From Calliphora vicina (taxonomy: Eukaryota; Arthropoda; Insecta; Diptera; Calliphoridae), in assembly GCF_958450345.1 (NCBI RefSeq), contig NC_088781.1:120416431-120480430 (forward strand): a stretch of 64,000 bases of DNA, given 5' to 3'. Positions 1-11,460 of this stretch are shown piece by piece. Each line of letters starts with the position of its first letter. Position 1 is the stretch's first letter. The notes below the pieces were generated by a model. It did no database searches. It was not told the origin of the DNA and saw nothing but the letters and a program-made list of their open reading frames with translations. Both the position numbers and the translations under genes were made by a program.

Positions 1-2523
1 ACTAGAATCTGAACTAGAATCTGAACTAGAATCTGAACAAGAATCTGAACTAGAATCTGAACTAGTATCTGAACTAGAATCTGAACTAGGATCTGAAAAA
101 GAATCTGAACTAGAAACTGAACTAGAATCTGAACTAGAATCTGAACTAGAATCTGAACTAGAATCTGAACTGGAATCTGAACTAGAATCTGAACTAGAAT
201 CTGAACTAGAATCTGAACTAGAATCTGAACTAGAACCTGAACTAGAAACTGAACTTGAATCTGAACTAGAATCTGAACTAGAATCTGAACTAGAATCTGA
301 ACTAGAATCTGAACTGGAATCTGAACTAGAATCTGAACTGGAATCTGAACTAGAAACTGAACTAGAATCTGAACTAGAATCCGAACTAGAATCTGAACTA
401 GAATCTGAACTGGAATCTGAACTAGAATCTGAACTAGAATCTGAACTAGAATCTGAACTAGAATCTGAACTAGAAACTGAACTTGAATCTGAACTAGAAT
501 CTGAACTAGAATCTGAACTAGAATCTGAACTAGAAACTGAACTTGAATCTGAACTAGAATCTGAACTGGAATCTGAACTAGAATCTGAACTAGAATCTGA
601 ACTAGAATCTGAACTAGAATCTGATCTAGAATCCGAACTAGAATCTGATCTATAATCCGAACTAGAATCTGAACTAGAATCTGAACTAGAATCTGAACTA
701 GAATCTGAACTAGAATCTGAACCAGAATCTGAACTAGAATCTGAACTAGAATCTGAACTAGAATCTGAACTAGAATCTGAACTGGAATCTGAACTAGAAT
801 CTGAACTAGAATCTGAACTAGAATCTGATCTAGAATCCGAACTAGAATCTGAACTAGAAACTGAACTTGAATCTGAACTAGAATCTGAACTAGAATCTGA
901 ACTAGAATCTGAACTAGAATCTGAACTAGAATCTGAACTAGAATCTGAACCAGAATCTGAACTAGAATCTGAACTAGAATCTGAACTAGAATCTGAACTA
1001 GAATCTGAACTAGAATCTGAACTGGAATCTGAACTAGAATCTGAACTAAAATCTGAACTAGAATCTGAACTAGAATCTGAACTAGAATCTGAACTAGAAT
1101 CTGAACAAGAATCTGAACTAGAATCTGAACTAGAATCTGAACTAGAATCTGAACTAGGATCTGAAAAAGAATCTGAACTAGAAACTGAACTAGAATCTGA
1201 ACTAGAATCTGAACTAGAATCTGAACTAGAATCTGAACTGGAATCTGAACTAGAATCTGAACTAGAATCTGAACTAGAATCTGAACTAGAATCTGAACTA
1301 GAATCTGAACTAGAATCTGAACTAGAAACTGAACTTGAATCTGAACTAGAATCTGAACTAGAATCTGAACTAGAATCTGAACTAGAATCTGAACTAGAAT
1401 CTGAACTAGAATCTGAACTAGAATCTGAACTAGAATCTGAACTAGAATCTGAACTAGAATCTGAACTAGAATCTGAACTGGAATCTGAACTAGAATCTGA
1501 ACTAGAATCTGAACTAGAATCTGAACTAGAATCTGAACTAGAAACTGAACTTGAATCTGAACTAGAATCTGAACTAGAATCTGAACTAGAATCTGAACTA
1601 GAATCTGAACTAGAATCTGAACTAGAATCTGAACTAGAATCTGAACTAGAAACTGAACTTGAATCTGAACTAGAATCTGAACTAGAATCTGAACTAGAAT
1701 CTAAACTAGAATCTGAACTAGAATCTGAACTAGAATCTGAACTAGAATCTGAACTGGAATCTGAACTGGAATCTGAACTAGAAACTGAACTAGAATCTAA
1801 ACTAGAATCTGAACTAGAATCTGAACTGGAATCTGAACTAGAAACTGAACTAGAATCTAAACTAGAATCTGAACTAGAATCTGAACTGGAATCTGAACTA
1901 GAAACTGAACTAGAATCTGAACTAGACTCCGAACTAGAATCTGAACTAGAATCTGAACTGGAATCTGAACTAGAATCTGAACTAGAATCTGAACTAGAAT
2001 CTGAACTAGAATCTGAACTAGAAACTGAACTTGAATCTGAACTAGAATCTGAACTAGAATCTAAACTAGAATCTGAACTAGAATCTGAACTAGAATCTGA
2101 ACTAGAATCTGAACTAGAAACTGAACTTGAATCTGAACTAGAATCTGAACTAGAATCTGAACTAGAATCTGAACTAGAATCTGAACTAGAATCTGAACTA
2201 GAATCTGAACCAGAATCTGAACTAGAATCTGAACTAGAATCTGAACTAGAATCTGAACTAGAATCTGAACTAGAATCTGAACTAGAATCTGAACTGGAAT
2301 CTGAACTAGAATCTGAACTAGAATCTGAACTAGAATCTGAACTAGAATCTGAACTGGAATCTGAACTAGAATCTGAACTAGAATCTGAACTAAAATCTGA
2401 ACTAGAATCTAAACAAGAATCTAAACAAGAATCTGAACTAGAATCTGAACTAGAATCTGAACTAGAATCTGAACTAGAATCTGATCTAGAATCTGAAATA
2501 GAATCTAGAAATTTGCTAGTAAT
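1..2523 (-). repeat. 12-bp tandem array, open Ser/Asp-rich frame on minus strand
   Basis: The unit GAACTAGAATCT repeats in exact 12-bp phase from the window edge to about 2508, roughly 209 units with substitutions but no insertion or deletion. Read on the minus strand in the frame GAT TCT AGT TCA it encodes Asp-Ser-Ser-Ser and has no stop from 2523 down to base 1 (841 codons); the first upstream stop is TAA at 2526-2524. The plus frame (Glu-Leu-Glu-Ser) has one stop, TAA at 653-655, then stays open to TAG at 2525-2527. The other open minus frame (Ile-Leu-Val-Gln) is broken wherever GAATCTAAACTA occurs. Common variants (CTG for CTA, CTT for CTA, TCC for TCT) are silent in both the DSSS and ELES readings. 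No ATG starts either frame, so coding would need an upstream exon. It may equally be a non-coding minisatellite. Confidence 0.9.
1741..1920. repeat. 60-bp higher-order unit within the 12-bp array
   Basis: Three consecutive 60-bp blocks share the same pattern of variant 12-mers: one CTG-type unit, one GAAACT-type unit and one TCTAAA-type unit in fixed order. The blocks at 1801-1860 and 1861-1920 differ by one base. This shows local segmental homogenisation of five units at a time. Confidence 0.8.
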
Positions 2524-2527
2524 TTAG

Positions 2528-4564
2528 TTTCATGAATTACCACGTCCTTTAAATCCTTTATACATTTAATGTCTTTAATTATTTGCCAATAATTTAATAA
2601 TTTTTCGTATTTGTTTTTTTCGAATTACTCATACAATATGCTGAATATTATATATTTTTAATTAAAAACAACATCAATAACAAAAGAACGAAAGAAAAAT
2701 TATAAATTAAGAAAATAAAGGAAAACTCTGATAATGAAAACGAAAGAAAATTTCACTTTCATTTAAAGAACAACAAAACAACAGTAACAATAAAAGGAAT
2801 AATGTACTACTTGATTCTTATTTTTGCTTTCGACATTAAAGTGTAGTTGCTAGTGCGACTACAAGTATGGGAATTTTGTAGTTTTTGGCATGTTACACTG
2901 GGCAACATGGAAAGTTTAGATGTATATTATTCAGTTAATAAGTTAAACAGATTGTTGGACAAACTAATTCTAATATATGCTTTATTCAATAATCTACCTT
3001 CAAGCCATGTTGGTCTGAGTTTGGCTGGGAGTCAGGTGTCAAATTTAAATTTTTATTTATTCGTAATTCTAGTAAATAATTCTTTAATATCGTTAAATTG
3101 AGGAATCCATAAAGGGAATACTCAAGCTTGTTTTGAAATGACTTTTATAGAGTTTTCTGGTCATATGTCAACAGTCTGTTGCCTGGTGTAATATCCTGAA
3201 TTTTATGTTGTTGCTGTTTTGTCCAAGCAGTATTTCATACTCTATTTCATTTTGTTTCAATGTTACTTGTATTTTCTTTTTGTTTCCTTTTGTTTTTAGA
3301 TTTCAATGTCTGTGAGTGTGTATGTGATTATGTACAAGTATGTGTATTATTAATTTGTACATGTGTTTCGAAAATAACAATTTGTTGCCTTTTGGCATTT
3401 ATTTATATAGTTTGTTGGTATTTTTTTTTAGTAAATATTTTATATACAAATACGTATTATATAAGTTCGAGTATGTACAAGAGTTTTTGTTTATTATTTA
3501 GTTTTTGTTATTTTATGCAAATTAAATTTCCTATTTCCTTTTATTTTCCAACAAATACTCATATATACCAAGAAATTTAGCAGCCACTACAGAGTGCGGT
3601 GGCAAATATATACAATTTGTTGCAAGTTTGCTTTTTGGTTTGTCATTCATTTTAAATTTATTAAATTATTTGTTTAATATTTAATAGACCTTAAATAAAT
3701 TGTGGATTAAAATTTTAACTAATTTTCACTAAATTTTATTATGTTGCCTAAGAATGTTTTATTAAAATCTTATAATATTGCAGCACCTAAAGTTATTGTT
3801 AACAGTTTGTTACTTCTAAGTTATAATAAAAAATATCATGTTTCTTATTGTATGACAACCATTAAATTTCTTTGGCCTCATACTTTGCAACATGAAAAAT
3901 ATCACTTAATATAAATATTTTTTTTTTTTTTAAATTGATCTATTAACCTCATTTTAAGCGTAAATCCTCCTGATACAAATAACCCATATCGACATACAAA
4001 TAAAAATGTTCAATCACATCTAAGAAATATTATCCGTGCATATTAGGGCGGCTCTTACTTTGCCTCGCTATCCCATTATAGTTTGAGATCGAAAAAAAGT
4101 TAGAGAATTTCAGGCATATCTCAAATTTTTAATTTTACAGCCTAACCACAAAAGCCTTAAAGTCGATTTTAAGTCCATAAAGTTGACTATTATTTTAAAT
4201 TTAGTATCATAAAACAAATTTCAAATATAATTTTAAATGCCGTTTTATTATTTTAAAATAAGGCCAATAAGAAGCAATGCACCAGAGCCCCAAAAATTCA
4301 AGCACTTGAACCTTTAGTTGGAATTTGAATTGAATGCAAACGTAATTATGTTTTAAACTTGAAAAAATTAAATATTTTTCTAACAAAAAACATACAGTTT
4401 GAATTTATGTTTCCTTTTTACTGAAGAATGCTATTGAAGTAAAGTGTTATACAACTGTAATTCAATTGCTTGCCTATAATTCAAGGCTTGAATTACACTT
4501 GCTTTCAACTTGAATTCCAGTAAAAATGCTTATTGAGAAGTCTCTGTAGATGCTCCCGTCATTG
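2528..4564. other. A/T-rich stretch, nothing recognised
   Basis: No protein motif, RNA gene or clear repeat was seen. Short open frames at 2847-3101 and 3260-3580 are T-rich and compositionally like random A/T DNA; I do not call them genes. Confidence 0.5.
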
Positions 4565-5262
4565 TTTTAAAAATTTTGGATTGTGCCCTCTCACAGTGCA
4601 CACTGTGGTAAATCACAAATCTAGCTGGACAAAATTAAAAAATAAATGTCTGGCAACATTCCTTCTGATCATTTAATGAGCTTCTCAATACAATAGGGAA
4701 CTGTAATTCATGTTTTGTTTTTTTGGTTTTTAGCTCCGATTAAGAAAAACTAAGCTTTAAAGTCAGTTGTTGTCAACAGGTACATTAAGATTTCAAAGAG
4801 AAGTGTATTTTTTGTGTGACTTTGGTTTATAATCCAAAAGGCTACGGTGATTTTATTGTCATAATTTTTTTATATAATTATTAAGCTCTATTTCAAGGAA
4901 TGTGAGAAGATCAGAAATTGGAAAAAATAAAATATTTCCTTTTTTCAAGTAGAGTTAAAGCTGTTTATTCCGCATAGTTCCGCTGTAAAACTATATTTGA
5001 GTTAATCTTTCAAGTGTTTACTTTAAGGTAAATCAAAAACATCTTGCGCATTCTTGCGACCGCCATCATTTTTTTAACTTTTCCAGTATGACTTCTACTT
5101 TTTCACGAAAGAAAATTTTTGAAGAATTTTCGTTTATATATTTGAACTCATTTTTTATATTATTCATAAGTGAGAAGTGAACCCAACGTGATTTATTAAT
5201 TTTGTCCAGTTAGATTTGCGATCTACCACACTGTGCAGTGGGGCAGAATCAAAATTTTTTGG
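4565..5262. mobile_element. MITE-like element with long inverted ends
   Basis: About 80 bp at 4565-4650 is repeated inverted at 5170-5262. Both arms carry AAATTTTGGATT-like sequence, TGCCC, a CACTGCACAG/CACAGTGCACA dyad, TGTGGTA, and the block CAAATCTARCTGGACAAAAT. The interior of roughly 500 bp has no recognisable coding. No clean target duplication was identified. It is a non-autonomous DNA transposon of unknown superfamily. Confidence 0.65.
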
Positions 5263-5389
5263 AAATAAATCACTGATTTCTTTTAATCTTTAAAATTTTG
5301 TTATAACTTGATCCGCTTTTTTAAAAATATAGTGCGTACTTTTGGACCGAATGGAGTCGATTTTTTTTGTTAGGTAGACAACTAAATAT

Positions 5390-5895
5390 TTCATAGCAAC
5401 ATCAATTATGAATCCAAAAATAAACCATTTTTAATTAAAATCCAAAAACTGGGATCAGAAAACAGAATACAATTTTGGAAACCTTGATAGGTTCCCTATT
5501 TATTCCCAAAGCATTTTCCCAGCCCCGAAGGAAATGTGGATCCTATAGGCAAAATTGTAAAAAATAACATTTTTGGGATTTTTAGGAATTGCGAGATTTT
5601 CTTTGATCTTTTGACAAGTTTTTTTTATACTTTTTTATTTAGAATAACAAATATAAAAGAACGGTTAGAATTTAATTTAGTTTCGTTAATAAATAACGAT
5701 TTTGTTACATATTACATATTTATTGAGTTTCTAAAACTAAAATTTGTATCGAAATTTTAATAGGATTGCAAATAGTAGGACCAATTTGATCCACATTTAT
5801 TCCGAACTAATTTTTTTGCTTAGACAAGTTAAAAATTTCAAGTCAATATCTCAATTAGATTAAAAAATAAGCCACTTTTAAAACCCAGTTTCTCC
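5390..5895 (+). repeat. Dispersed repeat, copy 1
   Basis: This block matches 26850-27430 in the same orientation. Shared landmarks include ATCCAAAAATAAAC, GGAAACCTTGAT, CCCGAAGGAAATGTG, TTTTTGGGATTTTT, a run resembling AAGAATTGCGRKATT, and AAGTCAATATCTCAA. Copy 2 has about 200 extra bases near its start. No coding is seen; the open frame at 5536-5760 lies inside the repeat and is not shared, so it is probably fortuitous. Confidence 0.65.
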
Positions 5896-5954
5896 TTGGA
5901 TACGACCTCGTCAAATTTTATTCCGATCGGACAAGGCGTTTAGAAATGACAGAT

Positions 5955-6965
5955 GTATTTCAAAAAAATTTGATTTGCCTCTGTATGAGATCTAAAATGG
6001 TATTGCTTGCTTTTCCCCATAATTGGATTCGGTATGTCCAAATTGGTTTTAAGACCGTCTTATACAACATGACTTTACAGTTAAGGGTTAATTTCGATTG
6101 ATGATGGATTATCCAGTGCAAATTAGAAGCTTTTAGTTTCATGTGGAGCCGCTGGGCTTCTATATACCGACACCAAGTAAGACGTCTATCTAAATGAATG
6201 TCAAGGCATGTAACGTGATCACACTATTTAGGGTCACTGGTGCACAACTTCCTCTCCTAAGTGAAAACGTTATGTGCTTACTTTTGATTTCATTTACTTG
6301 TATTCTTCAATTCTTTAAACACGTCTCCACGTGCCTGAGATAATTATCAAGGTTTCTAAATGCTACATTTAAGTACACGTGAGAACTAAGAATTCCAGTG
6401 TCATCTGCAAAGGTAGAAATGGTTAACTCTCGGGACTCGGGCAAATTAGAGGTGTATAATAGGTACAGGGTTGGTCCCAGAACACTTTTCTGAGCATTAA
6501 TCGTATAGTCGATTGTCACATATTCGCCGCATTTTATTCTAAACAAGCGATACGATAGCTAAGACTCTAGTATTTTGTTTGTACTATTAGACCTTAATAT
6601 TGTGTATTAGTCCTTTATGCCACACCTTGTCAGGCTTATGATCTAGAAATATTGCCTAACAATACTTTTTTAGTTCGAAAAATTTTCGTAACTCTCCGTG
6701 TTCTACTTGTTGCTTAAGGAATCCGAATTGATGATGTTGGATAATGTTTTGACTATTTAAGAATGTTAAAATTTTTGCTTGGATTATTCGCTCAAATGAT
6801 TTAGGCAAACAAGCAAATAGGTCTGTAGTATCATTATAATTTGGCAGATTTTCCAATCATTCGCAAAAACTCCTAGAGACAAGATCGCATTGAATAATAC
6901 TGTGAGAACAATAATTGCCACATCTGGTAGGTTTCCAATCATGGAAGGTGTAATTAAATCGTAAC
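5955..6965 (-). pseudogene. Jockey-type non-LTR reverse transcriptase, 3' part
   Basis: Minus-strand fragments read, in order, like a Jockey-clade reverse transcriptase: a segment with YDLIT and LFNAILSLG at 6965-6850, then LPKSFERI..HQFGF at 6840-6700, then SVLGPTLYLLY and the catalytic FADD box near 6411-6397, and finally LYKTVLKPIWTY..QLWG at 6080-6000. The segments lie in different frames with stops between them, so it is inactive. It continues upstream at 9334-9555 and 10836-11450, being split by two later insertions. Jockey family by motif; the exact family is not determined. Confidence 0.85.
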
Positions 6966-7275
6966 ATGCAGATTTTTATACCCTACACTACCATAGTGGG
7001 GAGGGTATAATAACGTCCAAAAATATTAGTCTTAAAGTATACCGATCGACTTAGAATCACTTTCTGAGTCGATTAAACGATGCACGTCCGTCCGTCTGGC
7101 TGGCTGGTCGGCTGGTTTGGTACATATTATTTTTTCGGCCCAAGGACCAATCCTATTGAAACTAACTGATATCGGTCCACTATTTCACCTAGCCCCCATA
7201 CAAATGTCCTCTCTAAATTAGACTTTATCGGTCATAAATATTTAATTTAAATACATATGTAATTTATATCCATAT
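6966..7275 (+). mobile_element. Family A repeat, 5' half
   Basis: It starts in TTTTTATACCCTACACTACC, with ATAGTGGGGAGGGTAT following, then the family landmarks AAAGTATACCGATCGACTTA, CGTCCGTCTGGC, and CCCATACAAATGTCC. It is interrupted at 7275 by a TIR transposon and resumes at 9206. The family A insertion sits in the Jockey element between its pre-RT segment and the YDLIT segment, so this copy defines the family's true ends. Confidence 0.85.
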
Positions 7276-9205
7276 CTGTGGACATTTGACAAAACGGCTT
7301 CTTTCTAAAACGTCAACTTTTCAGGAGAGCGAAAAAACTGTAAAAACTACTGACAAAAGTTCTTGTGTAGAAAATCAAAGAAATGTTATATATAAACATT
7401 ATAGACAATTATCCAATAAATAAGTAGCGCTTTTTCTTTTGTTTGAAAGAGCAATAGTTTTCTTTAAAACAGCAACAACAAATTTTAAGCTTTTTTGTCA
7501 AATGTATTTTTAGCAAACAAATTAGCTTGTATCATATAAGTCGTTTTGTCAAAATTGTTTTAATTAAATTAGAGTCGGCTTATGTAAAAACAAGTTGTTT
7601 TGTGAAATTGAAATATAAAAAAAAAGTCGAAAGAAGTTGATTTGACAAACATATTTCGGTATTATTAAAAAAAATTATTCAACTTTTTCGTTACAATAGC
7701 CAAATAATTAATCAAATATAAAAATGTTTCTTTAAAAATAGTAAATATTTGATTAGGTTGAATTTTAATATAAAAATTAACTTTTAAATAAAATAATACT
7801 ATTATCTTATTATAAGAAGAAAACAGTAAAAAATCATATTTTGCGATTTACTTTGTGAAACTTTATTGAGTTTCTTCTTCGTAAAGATCCAGATAGATTT
7901 TAAACGATCTTTATGCTTTAAAAAATGTGTAGATGGGTATTTATCAGTGGCAGCATATCCATCAAATCGCGTTTCTTGTTATGTGATACGACGAATGGAG
8001 ACATGTAACTTCGACCAATTGTGGAATCTGCATCTTTAGACGACGAGAGTTGATGTCTAGCAGCTTAAAAGCCTATCCTGGGTCTAGTGATGAATTGTAC
8101 TGCAAAACTCCAGGTTTACTTTACTCGTACTGCATCCATCGAACCTATTTTCACTCAAATTTTTTACCTGAAAAAGATATATGTATGTAAGTAGTAAAAA
8201 GTTAATATATAATGTAGCCTATAAATAAAATTATTTTTATAAATACCTGAAATGTTGCACTTCCTCCATGTGTATCTTTCATCAGACCAATAAAATCTAA
8301 AAAATAGTTTTGGTTTAATTCATGAACGATTTGTAGCCGTTATTAAATTTACCCAGTCGTGTGTATGGTATATTGAAAAGGATGAATTTTTTCTTAATTT
8401 TTTTCAATTTGCTCATGCACTGTATCAAACTCAAGATGCAACACAACTAGAAATGTATGGTCAATCCATTCACATCATCGAAATTTTTGGCAGTCAAAGT
8501 ATTTTCATCACTTGAACCATATATTTAGCCAAAGATTTTTCTAGTTTATGGTCTTTGGTCGAAAACAAAGACATATTTACGTGTTCTTTTTTTCACATTA
8601 TTGGCCATAGCCTCAAGTTTTTTAATTCATTCATTTATACGAATTTTAATTTATTTTTATTTATTCTAGTATTAAGTAGCAAAACAGCATCTTTTCTTCT
8701 GTTTTCCATTTTTAAAAGCACTTATGTTAAGATAAGACTTAACTTTTTTAAATTTTCGTTTTTGTAAAAGAACCTCTGTCGATACAAGACGTTTTGTCAA
8801 AACTAAAACTCGCGATCAACTGATTTAAAAATCTACTTGTCTCAGACAAGTGGTAGGTTTTTCAATCTTTGCTTTCGACAAAATGACTTCTTTCGAAAGA
8901 AGCTGTTTTATCAAAAAATAATTGTTAATAATGTGCTAAAACTAAATAGAGATAGGCTGTTTTGTCAAAAGGCAGTTACTAGTTTTTTTAAAATGATTTG
9001 AATTCTATGAGAGAAGTTGTTTTGTCAAATTGAAATTGGGGAAAAACCTGAAAGAGGTCGTTTTTCGATTGCGTATCTTATGTTCTAAAAGTCATAGAAA
9101 TACGGCGATAAGACCAAAAGAAGCGCATTCAAATTTTATATTTACTACAAAAATCCTGTAAAATTGTCTTATCTCGAGAGAAGTCGTTTTGTCAAATGTC
9201 CACAG
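7276..9205 (-). mobile_element. 1.93-kb TIR transposon, possibly P/THAP9-like
   Basis: The ends are inverted: CTGTGGACATTTGACAAAAC at 7276 mirrors GTTTTGTCAAATGTCCACAG ending at 9205, with similarity extending about 30 bp. ATAT flanks both sides and may be a target duplication or part of the TIR. Copies of TTTTGTCAAA, in both orientations, cluster in the outer 500 bp at each end and could be transposase-binding sites. The minus strand has coding traces near 8300-7950, including LMKDTHGGSATFQ before an intron-like GT...AG gap and SFAVQFITR after it. These resemble P-element/THAP9 C-terminal regions, but the match is weak and from memory. It carries stops and is inactive. Confidence 0.7.
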
Positions 9206-9333
9206 ATATGTATCTTCACAAATTCCGCTTCAAATAAGTTTTATATATACAAAATTCAGGTCACCAAATTTTGTTACGATCGGTCCATAATGACTCATAG
9301 CTCCCATATAGACCATACTTTCTTACTTGTTTT
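9206..9333 (+). mobile_element. Family A repeat, 3' half
   Basis: This resumes the family A sequence broken at 7275: a TATCTTCACAAATTCCGC-like segment, then AAATTTTGTTACGATCGGTC, then CATACTTTCTTACTTGTTTT. The subterminal AGGGTAT and hairpin present in other copies are missing here, so this copy has an internal deletion near its 3' end. Confidence 0.8.
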
Positions 9334-9555
9334 TAGTTTGAGATTGTACTTTAGGATCTTCTGAACATCTTCTATACAAACATTCGGAGTCTGTTTCTAT
9401 GCGAACAGGTAAATCCCCTTAAACAAAGTTATTTGTTGGCGGGTTTGACTGGAACACATTACTCAAATGTTCAGCGAAAACTATGGCTTAAGCCTTTGCA
9501 CAACATGCCCTTTGAGTCTTTACCGGTGGCTAAAGGGAGATGTTTGTGTGCTTAC
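9334..9555 (-). pseudogene. Jockey element fragment between endonuclease and RT
   Basis: The minus strand reads FAEHLSNVFQSNPPTNNF followed by a stop and LPVRIE, typical of the linker between the endonuclease and reverse transcriptase of Jockey ORF2. It directly precedes, across the family A insertion, the YDLIT segment at 6965, so both belong to one element. Its upstream side is cut by the hAT element at 9556. Confidence 0.8.
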
Positions 9556-10835
9556 TAGGGTATTCATTCGACTAATGATCGTTCGATTAATCGAATAATT
9601 TCTTACGAATAATAATTCGAACAATTTAAAAATGGCCATTTTCGAATAAAGAATAATTCGAACAATTTTATGTAGAATAATCGAATAAAACTAATAAATG
9701 TTCATATATATTTAAATTTATTAAATTGCTTAAAATTTTTCATAATTTCAAATTTAAATAAGTAATAATGACTCACAAAAATTGTATTGTTTCTGAATAC
9801 GGAATAAAATATTTTTTATTTAGCTGGTGAAATATTAGAAAAATCAAAATTAATAAACAAAATTTTAACTTAGATTAAAATGGAGTTAAATGTGGTGGAG
9901 AATGTGATTTTGAAACGGTCGTCGAAAGTGATATTGAAGTTGACATTTATAATGATTACATTGAAATAGATGAAGGCCATGATCTTAAAATATATGTATA
10001 TAAGTGATGTTATTAACCGTGTTGCATTCAATTTAATAAATCGAATGATAAATACAAATATTGCAAGCTAACGTTTTGTTGCAAGAAAAGCATGGAGTTC
10101 GTCTTATTTTTGAACATCGTTGAACATCTTTGTCTAACATAGCAATAAACTTTTTGCGTATTTGTAAATGCGTCAATCATGCACTGCCTGACTTCAAATT
10201 AAACAAGTTCACTGACAATGACATCACACTTTGGACAGATTCCCTTTATTGTGTAATTCCCCAACACCACTTTATTAAGCAAAGATTCGGCAACGTTGAT
10301 AGAGCTTGATTTATAATACAATTTGTTATGAATAATTTTGAAATAGTGAATAATTAATTTACTAAAGTATTAGTTACTCAATTTAAAATCCGAATTAATG
10401 AACGACATACAAAGTTCTTAATACGTTTATATTGTATTTGAATTCAGGATCATGTCCAACTAGCTCACATTTTTTAAAGCATATCTCCAAAACGGAACTA
10501 GAGGGTTTGCTAGTCAATTGTTTTGTAGATTGTTCGGGAGTTAATCTGATCAGAATATTTCTGTTAAAAATTTAATGATGGACTTTGTTTTCAAATGTGT
10601 TTTAACATTATCAATACTTGAATTGTTAACTTTAACGTTATTTTTTGTTTTAATTTAACAATAAAATATTAAAAAAACGACATCATAACTTCATTTTTTA
10701 CTTTTTCAAAAAATTAATCGAATAATTCGATTAATTTTAAACGTGTGATCGAATTATTCGAACTAGTTAAAATATCTTATTCGAATTATTCGTTTTATTC
10801 GAACAAGAGAAAAATCGAATAATTCGAATACCCTG
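9556..10835 (+). mobile_element. hAT-like element (1.28 kb) with degenerate transposase
   Basis: The outer sequence TAGGGTATTC at 9556 mirrors GAATACCCTG at 10835. The 8-bp flanks GTGCTTAC (9548-9555) and GTGGTTAG (10836-10843) agree at six positions, as expected for an old hAT 8-bp target duplication. Both ends contain overlapping palindromic TCGAATAATTCGAAT runs. Between 9900 and 10500 plus-strand traces such as ALPDFKLNKFTDNDITLW and QFKIRINERHTKFL resemble hAT transposase. The copy is full of stops. It is inserted in the Jockey element. Confidence 0.75.
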
Positions 10836-11450
10836 GTGGTTAGTACTGGTTAAACCTTTAATATGGTTAGTTTCGATTTATGTGATCCTATTTAGAATGA
10901 AGGGTTCTTTTTAGTTTCTTACTTGCAGTGGAAATCCTCAGCTTAGCAGCAGGAGATCTTATGTGTTTCCAAATTCTTCTACATCCCTTTTTTCGGAGAG
11001 GAGTCTATTAATTTCTGAACATTTTAGATTTAGGAGGAATTTGCACTCAGAGAGATCCAAGGTCGAAAATATTAGAGATTTGAAGTGTCTGATAACTTAA
11101 TCACCTGAATGTTGTATTCAGTGTGAATATTTCAACCAATCAGTCTTGAATAATGAAACTTCTGTATGAGTCGATTGATATGGAAGATAGTTTATATGAT
11201 ATTTCTGCAGTAATAGAGTTTCTATTTAAATTCCTTGATATGACAAAGTCTATTGTTACAGGGATTTTGCTAGGATCAGAAGGTCAAGTGGGCGTGCCGA
11301 CGACAAGTAGAGTCCTGTACAGCTGTCTGCCATTGAGATTCATTAATCTGGAACCCCAATATGTATGCTTATCGTTGAAGTCGACACAAGTCAGGAAACG
11401 ATCTCCTAGTGGGAGGATAGAAAATCCTAAAAGTTCTAAATTAGATCGAC
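10836..11450 (-). pseudogene. Jockey AP-endonuclease domain
   Basis: Minus-strand reading from 11450 shows LGDRFL, DFNDKHTYWGSRL and NLNGRQLY, then SDPSKIPVTIDFVIS, characteristic of the apurinic-like endonuclease of Jockey ORF2. Further on, RRIWKHIRSPAAKLR matches the segment after the endonuclease. The domain lacks its N-terminal half (truncated near 11450), and stops occur. With 9334-9555 and 5955-6965 it makes one 5'-truncated element. A plus-strand open frame at 11153-11455 is a shadow of this. Confidence 0.85.
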
Positions 11451-11460
11451 CCTAATACAC

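Noticed and set aside
1..2523. Telomeric or simple microsatellite array
   Set aside because: The unit is 12 bp with no G-rich strand and does not match known insect telomere repeats; higher-order variants point to a minisatellite or coding repeat.
2847..3580. Two open frames as small genes
   Set aside because: T-rich translation with no domain, conserved context or codon bias.
4590..4612. CACAGTG recombination-signal-like heptamer suggesting a Transib element
   Set aside because: The heptamer is not at the element terminus, no nonamer-like spacing and no 5-bp duplication are seen, so it is likely a coincidence.
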